NCBI RefSeq assembly: GCF_037975245.1 | Contig: NC_092575.1 | Location: 4,095,001 to 4,145,000, forward strand | Direction: 5' to 3' | Origin: Apostichopus japonicus | Taxonomy: Eukaryota > Echinodermata > Holothuroidea > Aspidochirotida > Stichopodidae | Length of the DNA stretch: 50,000 bases | Shown here: piece by piece, positions 32,888-43,379 of the stretch | How positions within the stretch are numbered: position 1 is the stretch's first letter | How the letters are laid out: every line of letters starts with the position of its first letter | Translations under genes and position numbers: made by a program | Notes under the pieces: generated by a model | The model's input: only the letters and a program-made list of their open reading frames with translations | Databases searched by the model: none | What the model was told of the DNA's origin: nothing

Positions 32888-33108
32888 TTTAAGTTCATCT
32901 CTGCTGCACCTCATCTCTGGAACAATCTACCATCTTCAATTCGCAATGCATCATCGGTTGACTGTTTTAAGCGTCTCTTAAAAACTCATTTATTCCAATA
33001 CTTTACAGTATTTTGACTTGCATTTTTGTGTACTTTTTTAAGCGCTTTGAGGCCTTTGCATAAAGCGCTCTATAAATATTTGCTTAGTATTATTATTATT
33101 ATTATTAA
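32888..33108 (+). pseudogene. CR1-like LINE 3' tail (C-terminus plus 3' UTR)
   Basis: A forward frame encodes SAAPHLWNNLPSSIRN, VDCFKRLLKTHLFQY and a TGA at 33014-33016, the standard last residues of CR1/L2-like reverse transcriptases. The 3' UTR has an AAGCGCTTTGAGG...AAAGCGCTCTATAAAT hairpin and ends in a TTA microsatellite, the usual 3' recognition structure of such LINEs. It is a severely 5'-truncated insertion of a different family from 1045-2480. Confidence 0.8.
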
Positions 33109-33340
33109 GTGAACAATTAGCGCCCACATTCAGTTTTGTAAAGATGCATCGAATAGTCTTGGGATATAACGGTTATTCAAATTCTTCGTAACGTTAATTC
33201 AAGTTCTTTCAAATTGCGTCTCTTATTCAGTGCGTCCAAAAGACGTTCATTATTGCACTGAACTAGCTTTATTAGGCCACGACTGAACACATACACTCAG
33301 CTAACACTTGATATACTAGTCTGTTTATATTGTCTATTTT

Positions 33341-33420
33341 CTAAACTAGTCCGTCATTAGTCCGTCATTCTAAGTCCGTCATTCCGTCATTCTAAACTCC
33401 GTCATTAGTCCGTCATTACG
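33341..33420. repeat. Short tandem repeat, TCCGTCATT units
   Basis: Six TCCGTCATT words with variable 2-5 base spacers within 80 bp. Confidence 0.9.
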
Positions 33421-33429
33421 TTTGTACAT

Positions 33430-33611
33430 TGATTCTGTCCTTTGATTTTATAACATTTGTTGAGACAAATCGAATTGAGAATCACCCCGAATAGCGAATA
33501 AAAGCTTTCACATCAATAAATCCACTGTCTTCGTGTTTTCTGTAGTTCTTAGGAAACAGGGGAAAAGTTTAGAATAATAAAAGAGACGTCTTCCAGGCGG
33601 TCGGCGTTACA
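33430..33611 (+). mobile_element. Ty3/gypsy-type LTR, 3' portion
   Basis: A segment with AATAAA-type signals ends GGTCGGCGTTACA at 33611. A diverged relative with the same order (TTTGTTGAGACAA..., GAGAATCAC, TCTACTGTCTT, GGAAACAAGGGGAAA, GGCGTTACA) lies at 42800-42959. The conserved order and shared TTACA end suggest the R-U5 end of one LTR family. The 5' part of the LTR is not defined. Confidence 0.55.
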
Positions 33612-33616
33612 CGTGA

Positions 33617-33631
33617 TGGCTGCGGTGGGAT
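33617..33631 (+). promoter_or_regulatory. Possible primer-binding site (tRNA-Leu-like)
   Basis: TGGCTGCGGTGGGAT begins five bases after the LTR end at 33611. It is complementary, with one mismatch, to the 3' end I recall for animal tRNA-Leu(AAG) (ending ...ATCCCACCGCTGCCA). A short Met frame begins 13 bases later, where gag would start, but it ends after about 40 codons. Confidence 0.45.
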
Positions 33632-34153
33632 GAAAGAAAAAATGATCGAGATCTTGAGACAGTCTCAAATGTCAGATCAAGTACAGATAAATTTGCCGAC
33701 AGCGTCTCATGAGGAAATAACTTACCTGCTGATTTTAAGCAAGTCAACGAAAGTACAGTTTACGTAAAGAACAACAGACCATGTATGACACATCTGTAAA
33801 TCCTCGCCATGCCAAATTCAAACAACACATAGTGATTTGATAAAAGATTTCTTTAATCCGTAGATCTGAAGGAGTACAGCTGCATCAGCACATCTGAATC
33901 AATATGTTCTGAATCAATAGCATCTGCTAAGCGAATAACAAAAAATGTGAACAAATTTGCATTGATTTATCAAAAACATTACTTCAATAACTTCAATTAC
34001 TCAATAACATTACATCAGTGACATAAGAAGGAAGAAAGGAAAGGGAAAAGAAAATGAAGGAATAACCTTACATGATTTTTTTTTTTGGCATCTGACTTAC
34101 TAACGTCAAGAATCGTTCGGTACCGAGCATCCCGTATTAAGAATATATCACAC

Positions 34154-34262
34154 TTAAGGCCGGGTCACATCTGCGCGATTCAACACGTGTGTAACGCACG
34201 TTGGACAAATGTTGCGCTCTACGCGCTACATTGCGCTTAGCTGCGCGCAACAGTGCGTCAAA
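34154..34262. mobile_element. Harbinger-type MITE, one end only
   Basis: From TTA at 34154, about 34 bases (AGGCCGGGTCACATCTGCGC...) match the terminal repeat of the complete MITE at 34642-34885 with about three differences. No matching right end is visible, so it is truncated or is a diverged sister family rich in GCGC words. Confidence 0.6.
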
Positions 34263-34532
34263 CTTACGCTAGGTGTTTATTACGTTTTATTTAAACATAA
34301 ATATAGTTATAATTAAAAATATGCTAAAGATCATGTACAACACCCCCTGATCAATCCAGAAGATAACACAATGGAGCGTAGGTCTACAGTTAGTGGACGC
34401 CCAGTGGAATGGTATGTAGTCAGAAACTCAGTGGGTACAGACAATCTTGCTTCTGAGGCAAGTAACTAGAACTGTTGACAAGACTCTTTGTATCCCGAGC
34501 TTTAGGACCCCAAAACCCGTCGAAAGGACTTT

Positions 34533-35942
34533 TCGAACGTCACTGGCGTTACAATCTGTGCGTAACCGGCGAAACTTCGTGCGCACTGGATTTACACTTC
34601 ATGCCAAACCGGCGTAAACTCTTCGTACGTCACTGGCGTTAAGCCCGGGTCACATCAGCGCGATTCAACGCGCGATTCAACTCGCAATACAATTGAAGGT
34701 TGAATCGCGTAGTTAGACACGGGTATCAACTTGTTGCGCAATAAATGTTGCGCCGTCGATTTGGGTTGATTTGCAATAGAGCAATGTCCTAATCAGCGCA
34801 ACTTCTCAGAAGCAACTTTTCTGATTCGCGTGATTTTAGTTGCGAGTTGAATCGCGTGTTGAATCGCGCAGATGTGACCCGGGCTTTACACTTCGTGCAT
34901 AACTGGCGTAAACTCTCCGTGCGTAACTTGTGTAACTTGCGTATTCTCTGTGCGTAACCGGCGAAACTTCGTGCGTCACGGCATTAAACTTTGTGAGAAA
35001 CCGGCGTAAACTCTTCGTGCGTCACTTGCGTATTCTCTGTGTGTAACCGGCGAAACTTCGTGCGTCACGGCGTTACACTTCGTGAGTAACCGGCGTAAAC
35101 TCTTCGTGCGTCACTTGCGTACTCTCTGTGCGTAACCGGCGAAACTTGGTGCGTCATTTGCGTGACACTCAGTGCGTAACCGGCGTAAACTCTCTGTGCG
35201 TCATTTGCGTACTCTCTGTGCGTAACCGGTGAAACTTTGTACGTCATTTACGTGACACTCCGTGCGTAACCGGCGTTAGCTCTCCGTGCGTAAACGGCGT
35301 TACACTCTATGTGTAACTGGCGAAACTTCGTGCGTCACGGCGTTACACTCCGTGCGTAAACGGGGAAACTTCGTGCCCACTGGAGTTACATTTCATGCCT
35401 AACCGGCGTAATCTCTCCGTGAGTCAGTGATAGTACACTTAGTGCGTAACTGGCGTAAACTCTTCGTGCGTCACTGGCGTTACACTCCGTGCGTAACCGG
35501 CGTAAACTCTCCGTGAGTAGCCGGCGTTACACTTTGTGCGTAACCGGCGAAACTTCGTACGTCACTGGCGTTACACTCCGTGTGTGACCGGCATCAACTC
35601 TCCGTGCGTAGCCGGTGTTACACTATGTGCGTAACCGGCGAAACATCGTATGTCAGTGGCGTTACACTCCGTGCGTAACCGGCGAAACTTCGTGCGCACT
35701 GGAATTACATTTCATGCCCGACCGGCGTAAACTCTCCGTGAGTCAGTGATAGTACACTTAGTGCGTAACTGGCGTAAACTCTTCGTGCGTCACTGGCGTT
35801 ACACTCCGTGAGTAACCGGCGTAAACTCTCCGTGCGTCACTTGCGTTACACTCCGTGCGTAACCGGAGAAACTGGTGCGCACTGGCTCTACACTTCGTGC
35901 CCAAGCAGCGTAAACTCTTCGTGTGTCATTGGCGTTCACCCT
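34533..35942. repeat. Minisatellite of 20-24 bp units, interrupted by a MITE
   Basis: Dozens of alternating units of the form (TAAAC)TCTTCGTGCGTCACTGG and CTCCGTGCGTAACCGGCG run for about 1.2 kb, excluding the MITE at 34642-34885. A higher-order period of about 320 bp is visible: the run containing GTGAGTCAGTGATAGTACAC occurs at about 35420 and again at about 35740 in the same context. Reading frames across it are repeat artefacts. The unit contains CTGGCGTTACA, the same word that ends the LTR-like segments at 33611 and 46328. Confidence 0.95.
34642..34885. mobile_element. PIF/Harbinger-type MITE in the minisatellite
   Basis: Inverted ends of about 45 bp (AGCCCGGGTCACATC-x-GCGC... and its complement) differ at only a few positions. 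TTA flanks at 34639-34641 and 34886-34888. Removing the element with one TTA restores a normal minisatellite unit (GGCGTTACAC). A 3 bp TTA duplication is the PIF/Harbinger signature. Confidence 0.88.
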
Positions 35943-35949
35943 ATCACAC

Positions 35950-36780
35950 GGGAATGGAAGCATATGATTGTCACGTCAACGAGACTTTAACACAGCCTTC
36001 GCGTAGCAGATAACCTCCTTGTACACGATCAGTCGAACTGCCTACCATTACCCCTACGTAAGCCTGCCTCTAAGATGACCCCACTCCCTGTAGTCGCCCT
36101 CCCTTGGGTTCAAAATCCCGGTCACAAAAGTGCCAAATCCAACTATACTGCCAAACCGCTGGCGTATCCGTACTCTAGGACTCAGACCTCCTCGAGTCTC
36201 AACTTAAAAACAAAACAAAAACTGCTTTACGCCTTTCCGTGCAACTTTCTGCTTTCTTCTTCTTTACTTGGTAGTAGACTACTCTTCACTCACACGTATT
36301 GTCACCTCGACGTCTTATTTCAGAGTGCCCAAACAAGCACGTGTTTCTCCTTGTGCAAGAGTGACGACGCACTCTTCCGTACTGTGCTTGTATACTGTTT
36401 GTTTCCTGCCCGAATTTAGTTAAAGGTAGCTACTGTGTGTTCCTGTCTATTTTTATGTATTGGAAGTCGGGTCGCTGCGTGTTTCCGCATATGTCTACAG
36501 AGTAACTTCGTGTTCCCAAACGTGTGTTACCGCCCAGAGTAACTTCGTGTTCCCACATGTTTTGCTGCTATTGAACAACCGGGAGTTGCTTAAGGTCCCG
36601 GTTTTCGTTTAATCGTATAAATTAGAAACTCTACCACCAAGCCATTATTGTCTTCTTTCCTGTCCACCGCCTAACGTAACCCGTGACAAAAATAATAAGT
36701 CGGTTAAAACAAGACATCAGCACAGAAATAAACAAAAAGTAAATCTGAACATCAGTAAGTCAAAATCAGGGGTTTTCTTA
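35950..36780. other. Unassigned stretch, possible LTR-like sequence
   Basis: Not recognised. It holds a 114-codon frame (36075-36419) without a motif and a direct repeat of AGAGTAACTTCGTGTTCCCA near 36500 and 36536. Its GC content is higher than flanking intergenic DNA, and it may be the outer part of an LTR element related to 33430-33611. Confidence 0.3.
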
Positions 36781-36799
36781 AGGCTCTACATAGGTATGC

Positions 36800-37570
36800 T
36801 CGTTCTCTATCTAGCTAATGGAATCATGAGTTTTGGACCTGCAATTATTCAGCCTTGAATGCACCGAACGCCAAACTTCGGCAGAATGACGCCCATGTAC
36901 AAATGTCGACACGGGGATGGGGTCTGCACGGACGGGGGAGGATGGAGTCTCACCAGCCATTCCCTCCTCATGCGAGGCTATCTCCGAGGCAGTAGGTGCA
37001 TCGGAACTCGACGCCTTAGCTTGACCCCCATCCTTTGTCATAGCGACATAATATGAGGGACAAGCGTGTAACACATGGCCCTCCTTGCAACATAAACAGC
37101 ACACAACCTGGTTTGGGCAAGCCGCGTTGTCGTTACCAAGACGGCAGCGACCACACTTCTTATTTGGGCAGGGCCACGTCACCGGTGAAACGTAAATCGT
37201 ACGTATTACGACCCTGGAGGGACATCAACCTCTCCAAACAACAAAACCCTTGCTTTTTAAAATACTAAACACTTGCACCGGTGAAACCGCTTGTTCACCG
37301 GTGAAGGACAAGTTAATAATTCGCGAATCACGGCGGGTTGCCATGATACCGAAAGGTGGCTAGGCCACAGAGGAGCTACAAAAACAAAACGGACAGGCTG
37401 GTTAAACAACAAACGACAAACGATATACGAACTGACGCACGCACACACGAACACAAGCTACCACATCCGCCTGGCAGGAAGTAAAGCACAGTACAGTTAT
37501 ATTAGCTGCAGTAATAAGGCTAGTAGGTAGAGAGCGAGACAGAAAAAAAACGTCCGCACTCCACGATGAC
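36800..37570 (-). pseudogene. Tx1-like LINE, internally deleted (copy C)
   Basis: Reverse strand: a leader starting near 37570 (GTGGAGTGCGGACG, GTCTCGCTCTC, then a GGCGG block) and an ORF1 start MATRRDSRI near 37345 with LSFTGEQAVSPVQVF. The protein then breaks after RFTGDVA and resumes at CPNKKCGRC with two knuckle-like runs (VVCCLCCKEGHVLHAC). It continues ASEIASHEEGMAGET and finally joins sequence equivalent to the ORF2 C-terminal link (GRHSAEVWRS, matching 5200-5230). At least two internal deletions have therefore removed most of ORF1 and nearly all of ORF2. Confidence 0.7.
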
Positions 37571-37599
37571 CAAAATTCCAGTCAGGACGATGTTGCACC

Positions 37600-37815
37600 A
37601 ATCTCAGTGCTTTTTACGTGCCAAGAAAAACGGACACGGACCAAAGGTCCACAAAAGCAAAAACAAACCCAGTCTGTAAAACAACAACTGAAACCCATCA
37701 ATCTCTCACTAACGCAGCGTTTACCGTGACGCGAAAAGGACACGGACCCAAAGGCCAACAGAAGCAAAACAAATAAAACACTACAAATAGGCCCCAAAAA
37801 GCCAACCCCAAACCA
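37600..37815 (-). mobile_element. Tx1-like LINE 3' UTR copy
   Basis: Reversed, this matches 39958-40155 and 41370-41560. It contains GGGTCCGTGTCC and, about 135 bp later, TTTGGTCCGTGTCCG, an internal near-duplicate. It lies directly upstream of copy C in the same orientation, so the two are head to tail. Confidence 0.75.
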
Positions 37816-38229
37816 CAAAGAGAAAAATCTTAGTGGACGTTTGCAAGGGGAGTATAGACACGATCGAGACAAGTGATCAACCACCAGTGGGGCACACGGC
37901 AACGGGATTACCTCTTCATAGAATGGGCCGCAGCGACTTAAACGATTATTCTGGGAGCAGAAGACGAAAAAAACCCTTTTGTTCCTCCTGGATTAAAGGA
38001 AAGTTAAAGTCGTCACGGTTGAAGATTCCTGTCTATCCTATTATATTGTAACGAAAGTTCTCTCTGCATAGTCTACTATTGTTTACGCCGCTTTTGGCTT
38101 TCCATGCAAGCAATGCGGGCATTTGTATACATGTTTGTATTTTCCCTTAGATACAGCGGACGTCAATCAATAGCTTTACTAATAGTTCTACAGCTGTTCA
38201 TGTTAAATAGCCGAACACAGGGACTGTTT

Positions 38230-40158
38230 TTTTCTATCAGTTAAGGCTTGCGTGCAGCGCGAGGTACAACCATTCAAACTGTCTGTCTTACATCAACCAC
38301 TTCAACCACAACAACAGTTCAGTTCAGTTCTCGTGGAGTGCGGACGTGTTTTCGGCTGCTCTCCACCTTTCGTTGACCACACATTTATTGTGTTTTTACG
38401 TTGGCCCTTCATTAGTTTACAGTTTGTTTTAGTGAAGTTTGTGTGTTTTGGGTTTGTTTCGTTTTGGTTTGTGTATAGGTGCGTGGCTTTGCCACACCCC
38501 TAGCTGTCATGGCGGCTCGCCGTGACAGCAAAATCGTATTGTTGAGTTTTTCGGGGGAGGCTAAGGTCGTCCCCGTACAAGTTTTTTCTGTTTTGCGCTC
38601 TGTTGGTTTAAAGGTCCCTGGAGAGGTTGACGCGCTTCAGCGTAAACCTCTCCGGCGTATGAATTGTTTTGATGTACGGTTTACCTCGGAGGCTGCCCGC
38701 GTCCGAGGCGTCCATGTGTTGGAGGGAGTTGAGGGACTGAAGGTCACACCGTATGACAGTTCGGTGTGGGTGACAGTTCTCCATCTCCCTCTGGACATGT
38801 CTGAACAGGTTGTTGTGCGGACACTGGGGCGTTTTGGGAAAGTGACCGGCTACGAGGAGCCGGAATTCCTTGAATGTAAAGGTGTCAAGACCGGGACTAG
38901 ACGAGTTAGAATCGAACTCAAGTCCGATATCCCCTCTACCTTGTGGGCTAATGGGCACAGGGCCCACATTGCATACCCGGGCCAGCCTCGCACTTGTTGG
39001 AGGTGTGGGCTGGAAGGGCATGAGGCCAGGTTGTGCCCGAACAAGCGGTGTAGCCGCTGTTTACAGGTTGGGCATACCCTGGCCGAGTGTAAAGGGGATA
39101 TCGTTTGCAACTCGTGTGGGGAAACGGGCCATCTCGCCCGTTTATGAGTTGAGAGTGGCTACGGGCGTGGTTGCAGCGGTCCCTGTCCCGGCCTCTGACA
39201 CCGTACCACATGATGATCCTGTCATCGCCCCAGTGTCCGACACTAGCGCCCCGATGGAGGCTTTGTTCCCCCTTTCGTGTCCGACCTCTCCCCTGATCGA
39301 ACTTACCGAGACTGCCAGCCTGCCCACTGAGGCAGAGCAGGACAAAACGGCGGAGATGGTACTAGCGGAGTGGCACGCGGCGCAGGATGCCGCTTGTACT
39401 GGTTCACCGGTAGCTACGCCCGCTATCGGTGATACTAGTCGGGCCCCGAGTCAACCGGCCCAAGAAACATTAAGTGGCCCAGATTCTGACTCGCCAATGG
39501 AGGACTGCACTACAGCCTTATTAGTTGTGGCTAAGGAGTCCTCCGATTGGTTTGATGAGACAAAACAGGCCACTGAGCTCATTGACTCCAGTGGCCCTTC
39601 CACCCTACCCGCAGCCGCTTCCGCTATACCGGACACGATGGTCGCTAGTGGACCTCCTGTTCCTGACAGGGAGGTCCACTCGATCAAGGTTGACGAGGAG
39701 TTAAGAACTCTGCTCCCTCGTAAGAAAAGGGGGAATACTGTTAGGGGCTTGAAAAGACCCGTATTGGGAAAATTTCGCAGGTAATGCGCAAGCCTGTCGT
39801 CTGCTATCGGGACGGCGTACCCCGGATGAATTTTGGAGTTAGTTAGTTGTTTGTGTGGGGTGGGGGGTTTGTGTGGTCCTTACATAATATGGGTTGGGGG
39901 TTTTCTGTTTGTGGTTTGGTGTTGGGTTTTTGGGGCTGGTTTGTGGAGATTTATTGTTTTGGTTCTGTTAGCCTTTGGGTCCGTGTCCTTTTCACGTCAT
40001 GTTAAACGCTATATTTTATACATTTGTGGGTAAGTGAGAGATTTCTGTTTGTGGGTTTTCAGTTGGGTTTTTGGTGGTTGTTAAACAGACTGGGATTGTT
40101 TTTGGTTTTGTTGACCTTTGGTCCGTGTCCGTTTCTTTGCACGTAAAAAGCACAACCA
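38230..40158 (+). mobile_element. Tx1-like LINE with ORF1 but no ORF2 (copy B1)
   Basis: A 5' leader (GTGGAGTGCGGACG at about 38333) precedes ORF1 at 38509. Immediately after ORF1, at 39785, the sequence jumps to the last 20 codons of ORF2 (RKPVVCYRDGVPRMNFGVS) and the 3' UTR. The same end, with the rest of the ORF2 C-terminus before it, appears at 41220-41280. The element therefore lacks essentially all of ORF2 yet keeps both termini, resembling the ORF1-only half-LINEs known in mammals. Confidence 0.75.
38509..39784 (+). CDS. Tx1-like LINE ORF1 protein, one frameshift
   Basis: It starts MAARRDSKIVLLSFSGEA (the preceding in-frame ATG at 38479 is less likely, because copy C conserves MA-RRDS). 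A conserved N-terminal fold includes FDVRFTSEAARVRGV, VTPYDSSVWVTVLHLP and RRVRIELKSD. Three zinc knuckles follow: CWRCGLEGHEARLC, CSRCLQVGHTLAEC and CNSCGETGHLAR (39000-39140). A one-base shift at about 39140 moves the rest to another frame: an acidic, Ser/Thr/Pro-rich tail ending in a basic patch LPRKKRGNTVRGLKRP. The total is about 425 residues. Such proteins coat element RNA and act as chaperones. This is the least damaged retroelement frame in the window. Confidence 0.8.
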
Positions 40159-40224
40159 CTTCCGTTACTTACGTGTATAGAACTCAGAATTCTGAGAAGA
40201 ATTCAGAGAAGAATTAAGAACTCT

Positions 40225-41562
40225 GTAAGTTGGCTTTCGCGGAGTGTGAACATGTTTCTGTCTCGCTCTCTATTTACTACAGCTTTTCAGCGTACGTTAG
40301 TATTGTTATTCTTATTACCGTACCGTACGTTACTTCCCGCCAGGCGGGTGTGGTAGCTTGTGTGGTAGTATGTGCGTGCTACAGGCATTTTTATAGAACA
40401 CATATCGTACGTTCTTACTTTGACAAGCCTATCATAAGTTTTGTTTTGTTTGTTTGACACTGAGCTTTCTGCTCTCTGACCATGACACTGTTGCAGCACG
40501 GTTTGTTTTGCCTTCCATTTTCCCGGTCGGGCAGGGCCTATGAAAGCTTAACTGTCAGATACTTGGCGAGGCAGAGTTCCGCCAAGGTTTCGAAACTATG
40601 TACAAAGAATGGCAAACCTTGATACCGGCCTTTCCAATCTACATCCCAATGTTGGGATGATGTCAAGTTGCGCACCAAACGCTACGCAATTCAGTATTGA
40701 AGTTTGGCGACCCCTCGGCTGCCATCGCTTTGCAGATTTATCTTGATTAAAAGTACCCCGGTGCCCGCGACAGGGCCCGTTTCGAAGCAGTGGAGGCTTA
40801 GGAGCGCCCTTCTGTTTTTTTACCAGTCCGTTAGCTCATCGGCGTGTGACAGACGCGTCCCAACTGTGCGCGATGCTGATGGGACCGTGGTTAGTAACCC
40901 TCACAGTATTGCCTGCGTGTATAAAAATATTTATTCGAGTTTGTTCACGTGTGGCAATGTCGACTTGTCGGCACAGGCCGAATTATTGATTTTTTCGTAT
41001 GGTTTGTTGCCCCCTGTGTGCCCAACCTGGGTTAGGGATCTGCTGTTGTTGTTTGGCGCTGTCATCAGGAGACACATCTGGAACAGCAGATGCCGCCTAG
41101 TTTTCGATGGGGACGTCTGGAGGGCCGAGGCTGTCGTCTCCCTCGTGCAAAGAGACATTAGGTTGCGCATGGAGGCGGACCATGCACGGCTTCCCGACAC
41201 TGCCTTTCGTAGACGCTGGCGCAAGCCTTTCGTCTTCTATCGGGACGGCGTTCCCCGGATGAAATTTGGAGTGAGTTAGTTGTTAGGTGTGGGGGTTGTG
41301 TGGTCGTTACATAATATGGGTTGTTTTTTTTTTGTGGTTTGGAGTTGGCTTGTTGGGGCCGGTTTCTAGTGTTCTTTGTTTTGCTTCTGTTGGCCTTTGG
41401 GTCCGTGTCCTTTTCACGTCACGTTAAACGCTACGTTAGTGAGAGATTTGTGTTTGTGGGTTTCAGTTGGGTTTTTGGTGGTTGTTTTACAGACTGGGAT
41501 TGTTTTTGGTTCTGTTGACCTTTGGTCCGTGTCCGTTTTCTTTGCATGTAAAATGCACCGCC
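40225..41562 (+). pseudogene. Tx1-like LINE, RT deleted (copy B2)
   Basis: A 5' leader (GGCTTTCGCGGAGTGTG, GTCTCGCTCTC, CCCGCCAGGCGGG) is followed by the tail of the endonuclease/linker (WDDVKLRTKRYAIQY near 40660; VPTVRDADGTVVSNPHS near 40870). It then passes directly to the C-terminal region (VCPTWVRDLLLLFGAVIRR, HIWNSRCRLVFDGDVW, RKPFVFYRDGVPRM) with a stop at 41277-41279, and the 3' UTR to about 41560. The reverse transcriptase has been removed cleanly and the flanking frame (40704-41279) stays open across the join. Confidence 0.75.
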
Positions 41563-42777
41563 TTGCACTGGCTATGCCGCATCTTGTGGGTGTTCACCAT
41601 ACTTGTGCAGTGATGGGTCATCGCAACCAGCATAACTTATGGTTGATGGGCGACTTGACTGTCTTTTTTATTGAGCGTGATATGCCATGTGCATTGGGCT
41701 CTCTTAATCAGCAGAATGCCTTTGACATGGTAGATCGCGGTTTTTTAATAAATGTTTTTGGGGCGTTTCAGTTGTACCCAAATTGTTGTATATGGATTTA
41801 TGTTTTGTATCAGGAAAGTTTAAGTTTTGTAATCGTAAATGGGTTGTTCAGAGGTTTTCAACGTTAAAAGGGGAGTGCGCCTGGGATGTCCTCTGTCTCC
41901 CTTACTGTATGTTTTGTTTAGAGAGTCTCTTTCCCGTCTTTTGGAAAGGGACTCGAGACTTGTTTCATTCGTTGTGTCAGGGGTGTCAAAGTGAAAAGAG
42001 TTCGATATGCAGATGACGTCGCGTGTGTAGTTTCGGGTCTGACCTCATTTCGTGCCCTCTCGGAGGATTTTTCTATATTTGAGAGAGCTACCGGTGCAAT
42101 GTTGAATCCAAACTAGACAAAGGGCCTTCGCCATGGTAACTGGTGATACAGAAACTTACCGTTCAGTGCATCGTGGTCGGATCAGAATGTTAAAATTAAT
42201 TGTCTATGGTTCGGCTACGATGTAGCTTGTGATGTCACCTGGAACGAGAGGTCTGATGTATTTCAGAGCAGGTTCGAAACCATTGGCACCCGCTGGGTTT
42301 CGATCTTGGGGAAAGTCAGTGATATTAATCGTTTTGTTTCGCCCATCTTTTGGTACCCGGGCGCGGTGTACTCAATTCTGTGTCGCGTCTTGGTGCGGCT
42401 GGAGAGGGCGATATATTCATTGCTTTGGTCGGGTGATACAGAGCTTGTCAAGAGGGTGGTAATGTACCAACAGCTAGAAAAGGGGGAGGGGTAGGGGTGG
42501 TTCATATGGGAAGTAAATAAACCTTTTTGTTATTTAAGCAACTTGTTAATATTTTGTACGTTTTGGGGACGGGTTGCACTTGCGTCGATGGGTCCCGACG
42601 TTGTTTAGCAGAAGAGAAAAGCATAGTAGTACTCCAAGCAGGGTGATGCCGGTCATTTGTTCTGCTCTTATTGAGTTGCCCCCTGTTGACCTCTCACGGC
42701 CGGCCCTCGTCCACAGTTCCTTGCGGGATAGGGCCTTGAATGCATTATTTTACAGGGACGTGCAGAAGTATAAATAA
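41563..42777 (+). pseudogene. Tx1-like LINE ORF2, RT and C-terminal half (copy D)
   Basis: It begins inside the RT (LALAMPHLVGVHHTCAV), with SLNQQNAFDMVDRGFLI (the first catalytic Asp motif, about 41710-41740). A frameshift near 41865 is followed by GCPLSPLLYVLF, and another shift by VRYADDVACVV (about 42003). Then come NCLWFGYDVACDVTW, RVLVRLERAIYSLLWSG and MHLRRWVPTLFS. It stops near 42777 at FYRDVQKYK, where LTR-like sequence takes over. It supplies the part missing from B1 and B2 but in a damaged form. Confidence 0.8.
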
Positions 42778-42799
42778 TTTCATACTTGCATTAAATTTG

Positions 42800-42959
42800 T
42801 TGAGACAACTTACATTGACGATCAGACTGAGAATCACATCGCAAAACCGTTTTCAAGCCCTATAAATCTACTGTCTTGATCTTGTCTGTGCTTCGTGGGA
42901 AACAAGGGGAAACTTAAGCTACTGGTGAAAGAGCCATTTTAGGGGCGGCCGGCGTTACA
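42800..42959 (+). mobile_element. Ty3/gypsy-type LTR, 3' portion (second copy)
   Basis: Parallel in order and words to 33430-33611, ending GGCCGGCGTTACA at 42959. No primer-binding site follows, so it may be a solo or 3' LTR fragment that truncates LINE copy D. Confidence 0.5.
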
Positions 42960-43379
42960 ATATATATCCTATTTCTATCAATTTCATGTGACGCTGACAC
43001 ATTGGACATGCTCTCATATCGGTGCATCGTGGTTCTCCACTTGGACTTACCCAGTGGCGACTGTCAAATTGTGATCGCTTCAAAAGCCCTTCACCATACA
43101 TTGCCTTGTGGTTTATACAACGCCCAATTATGATTGCGGATCGCGTTTTGGTAGATTTGCGTCAGAGCAGCTGCTTATGTTGCTGTGCATATACCAACTT
43201 TCAGGGAACCTCGGCAGAGGTTAGACGAAGTCATATTAATATTTCAGCGGGCGAGTTTGAAGTGATTTTCAAATATTTACCAACATTTCGGAGGGGAAGC
43301 AACCTTCTGAGGTAATGTGATGAGTTCTGACGGATCAGGGAGAATAAAGACAGTCACTGAACGGACTTTGTTTATAAAT

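Noticed and set aside
35065-35247. Reverse frame with a repeating VTHREYA peptide
   Set aside because: It is a translation of the minisatellite; units vary in length and the frame is not maintained along the array.
36105-36125. T-arm-like GGGTTCAAAATCCCG suggesting a tRNA
   Set aside because: No A box or acceptor stem at the correct distance on either strand.
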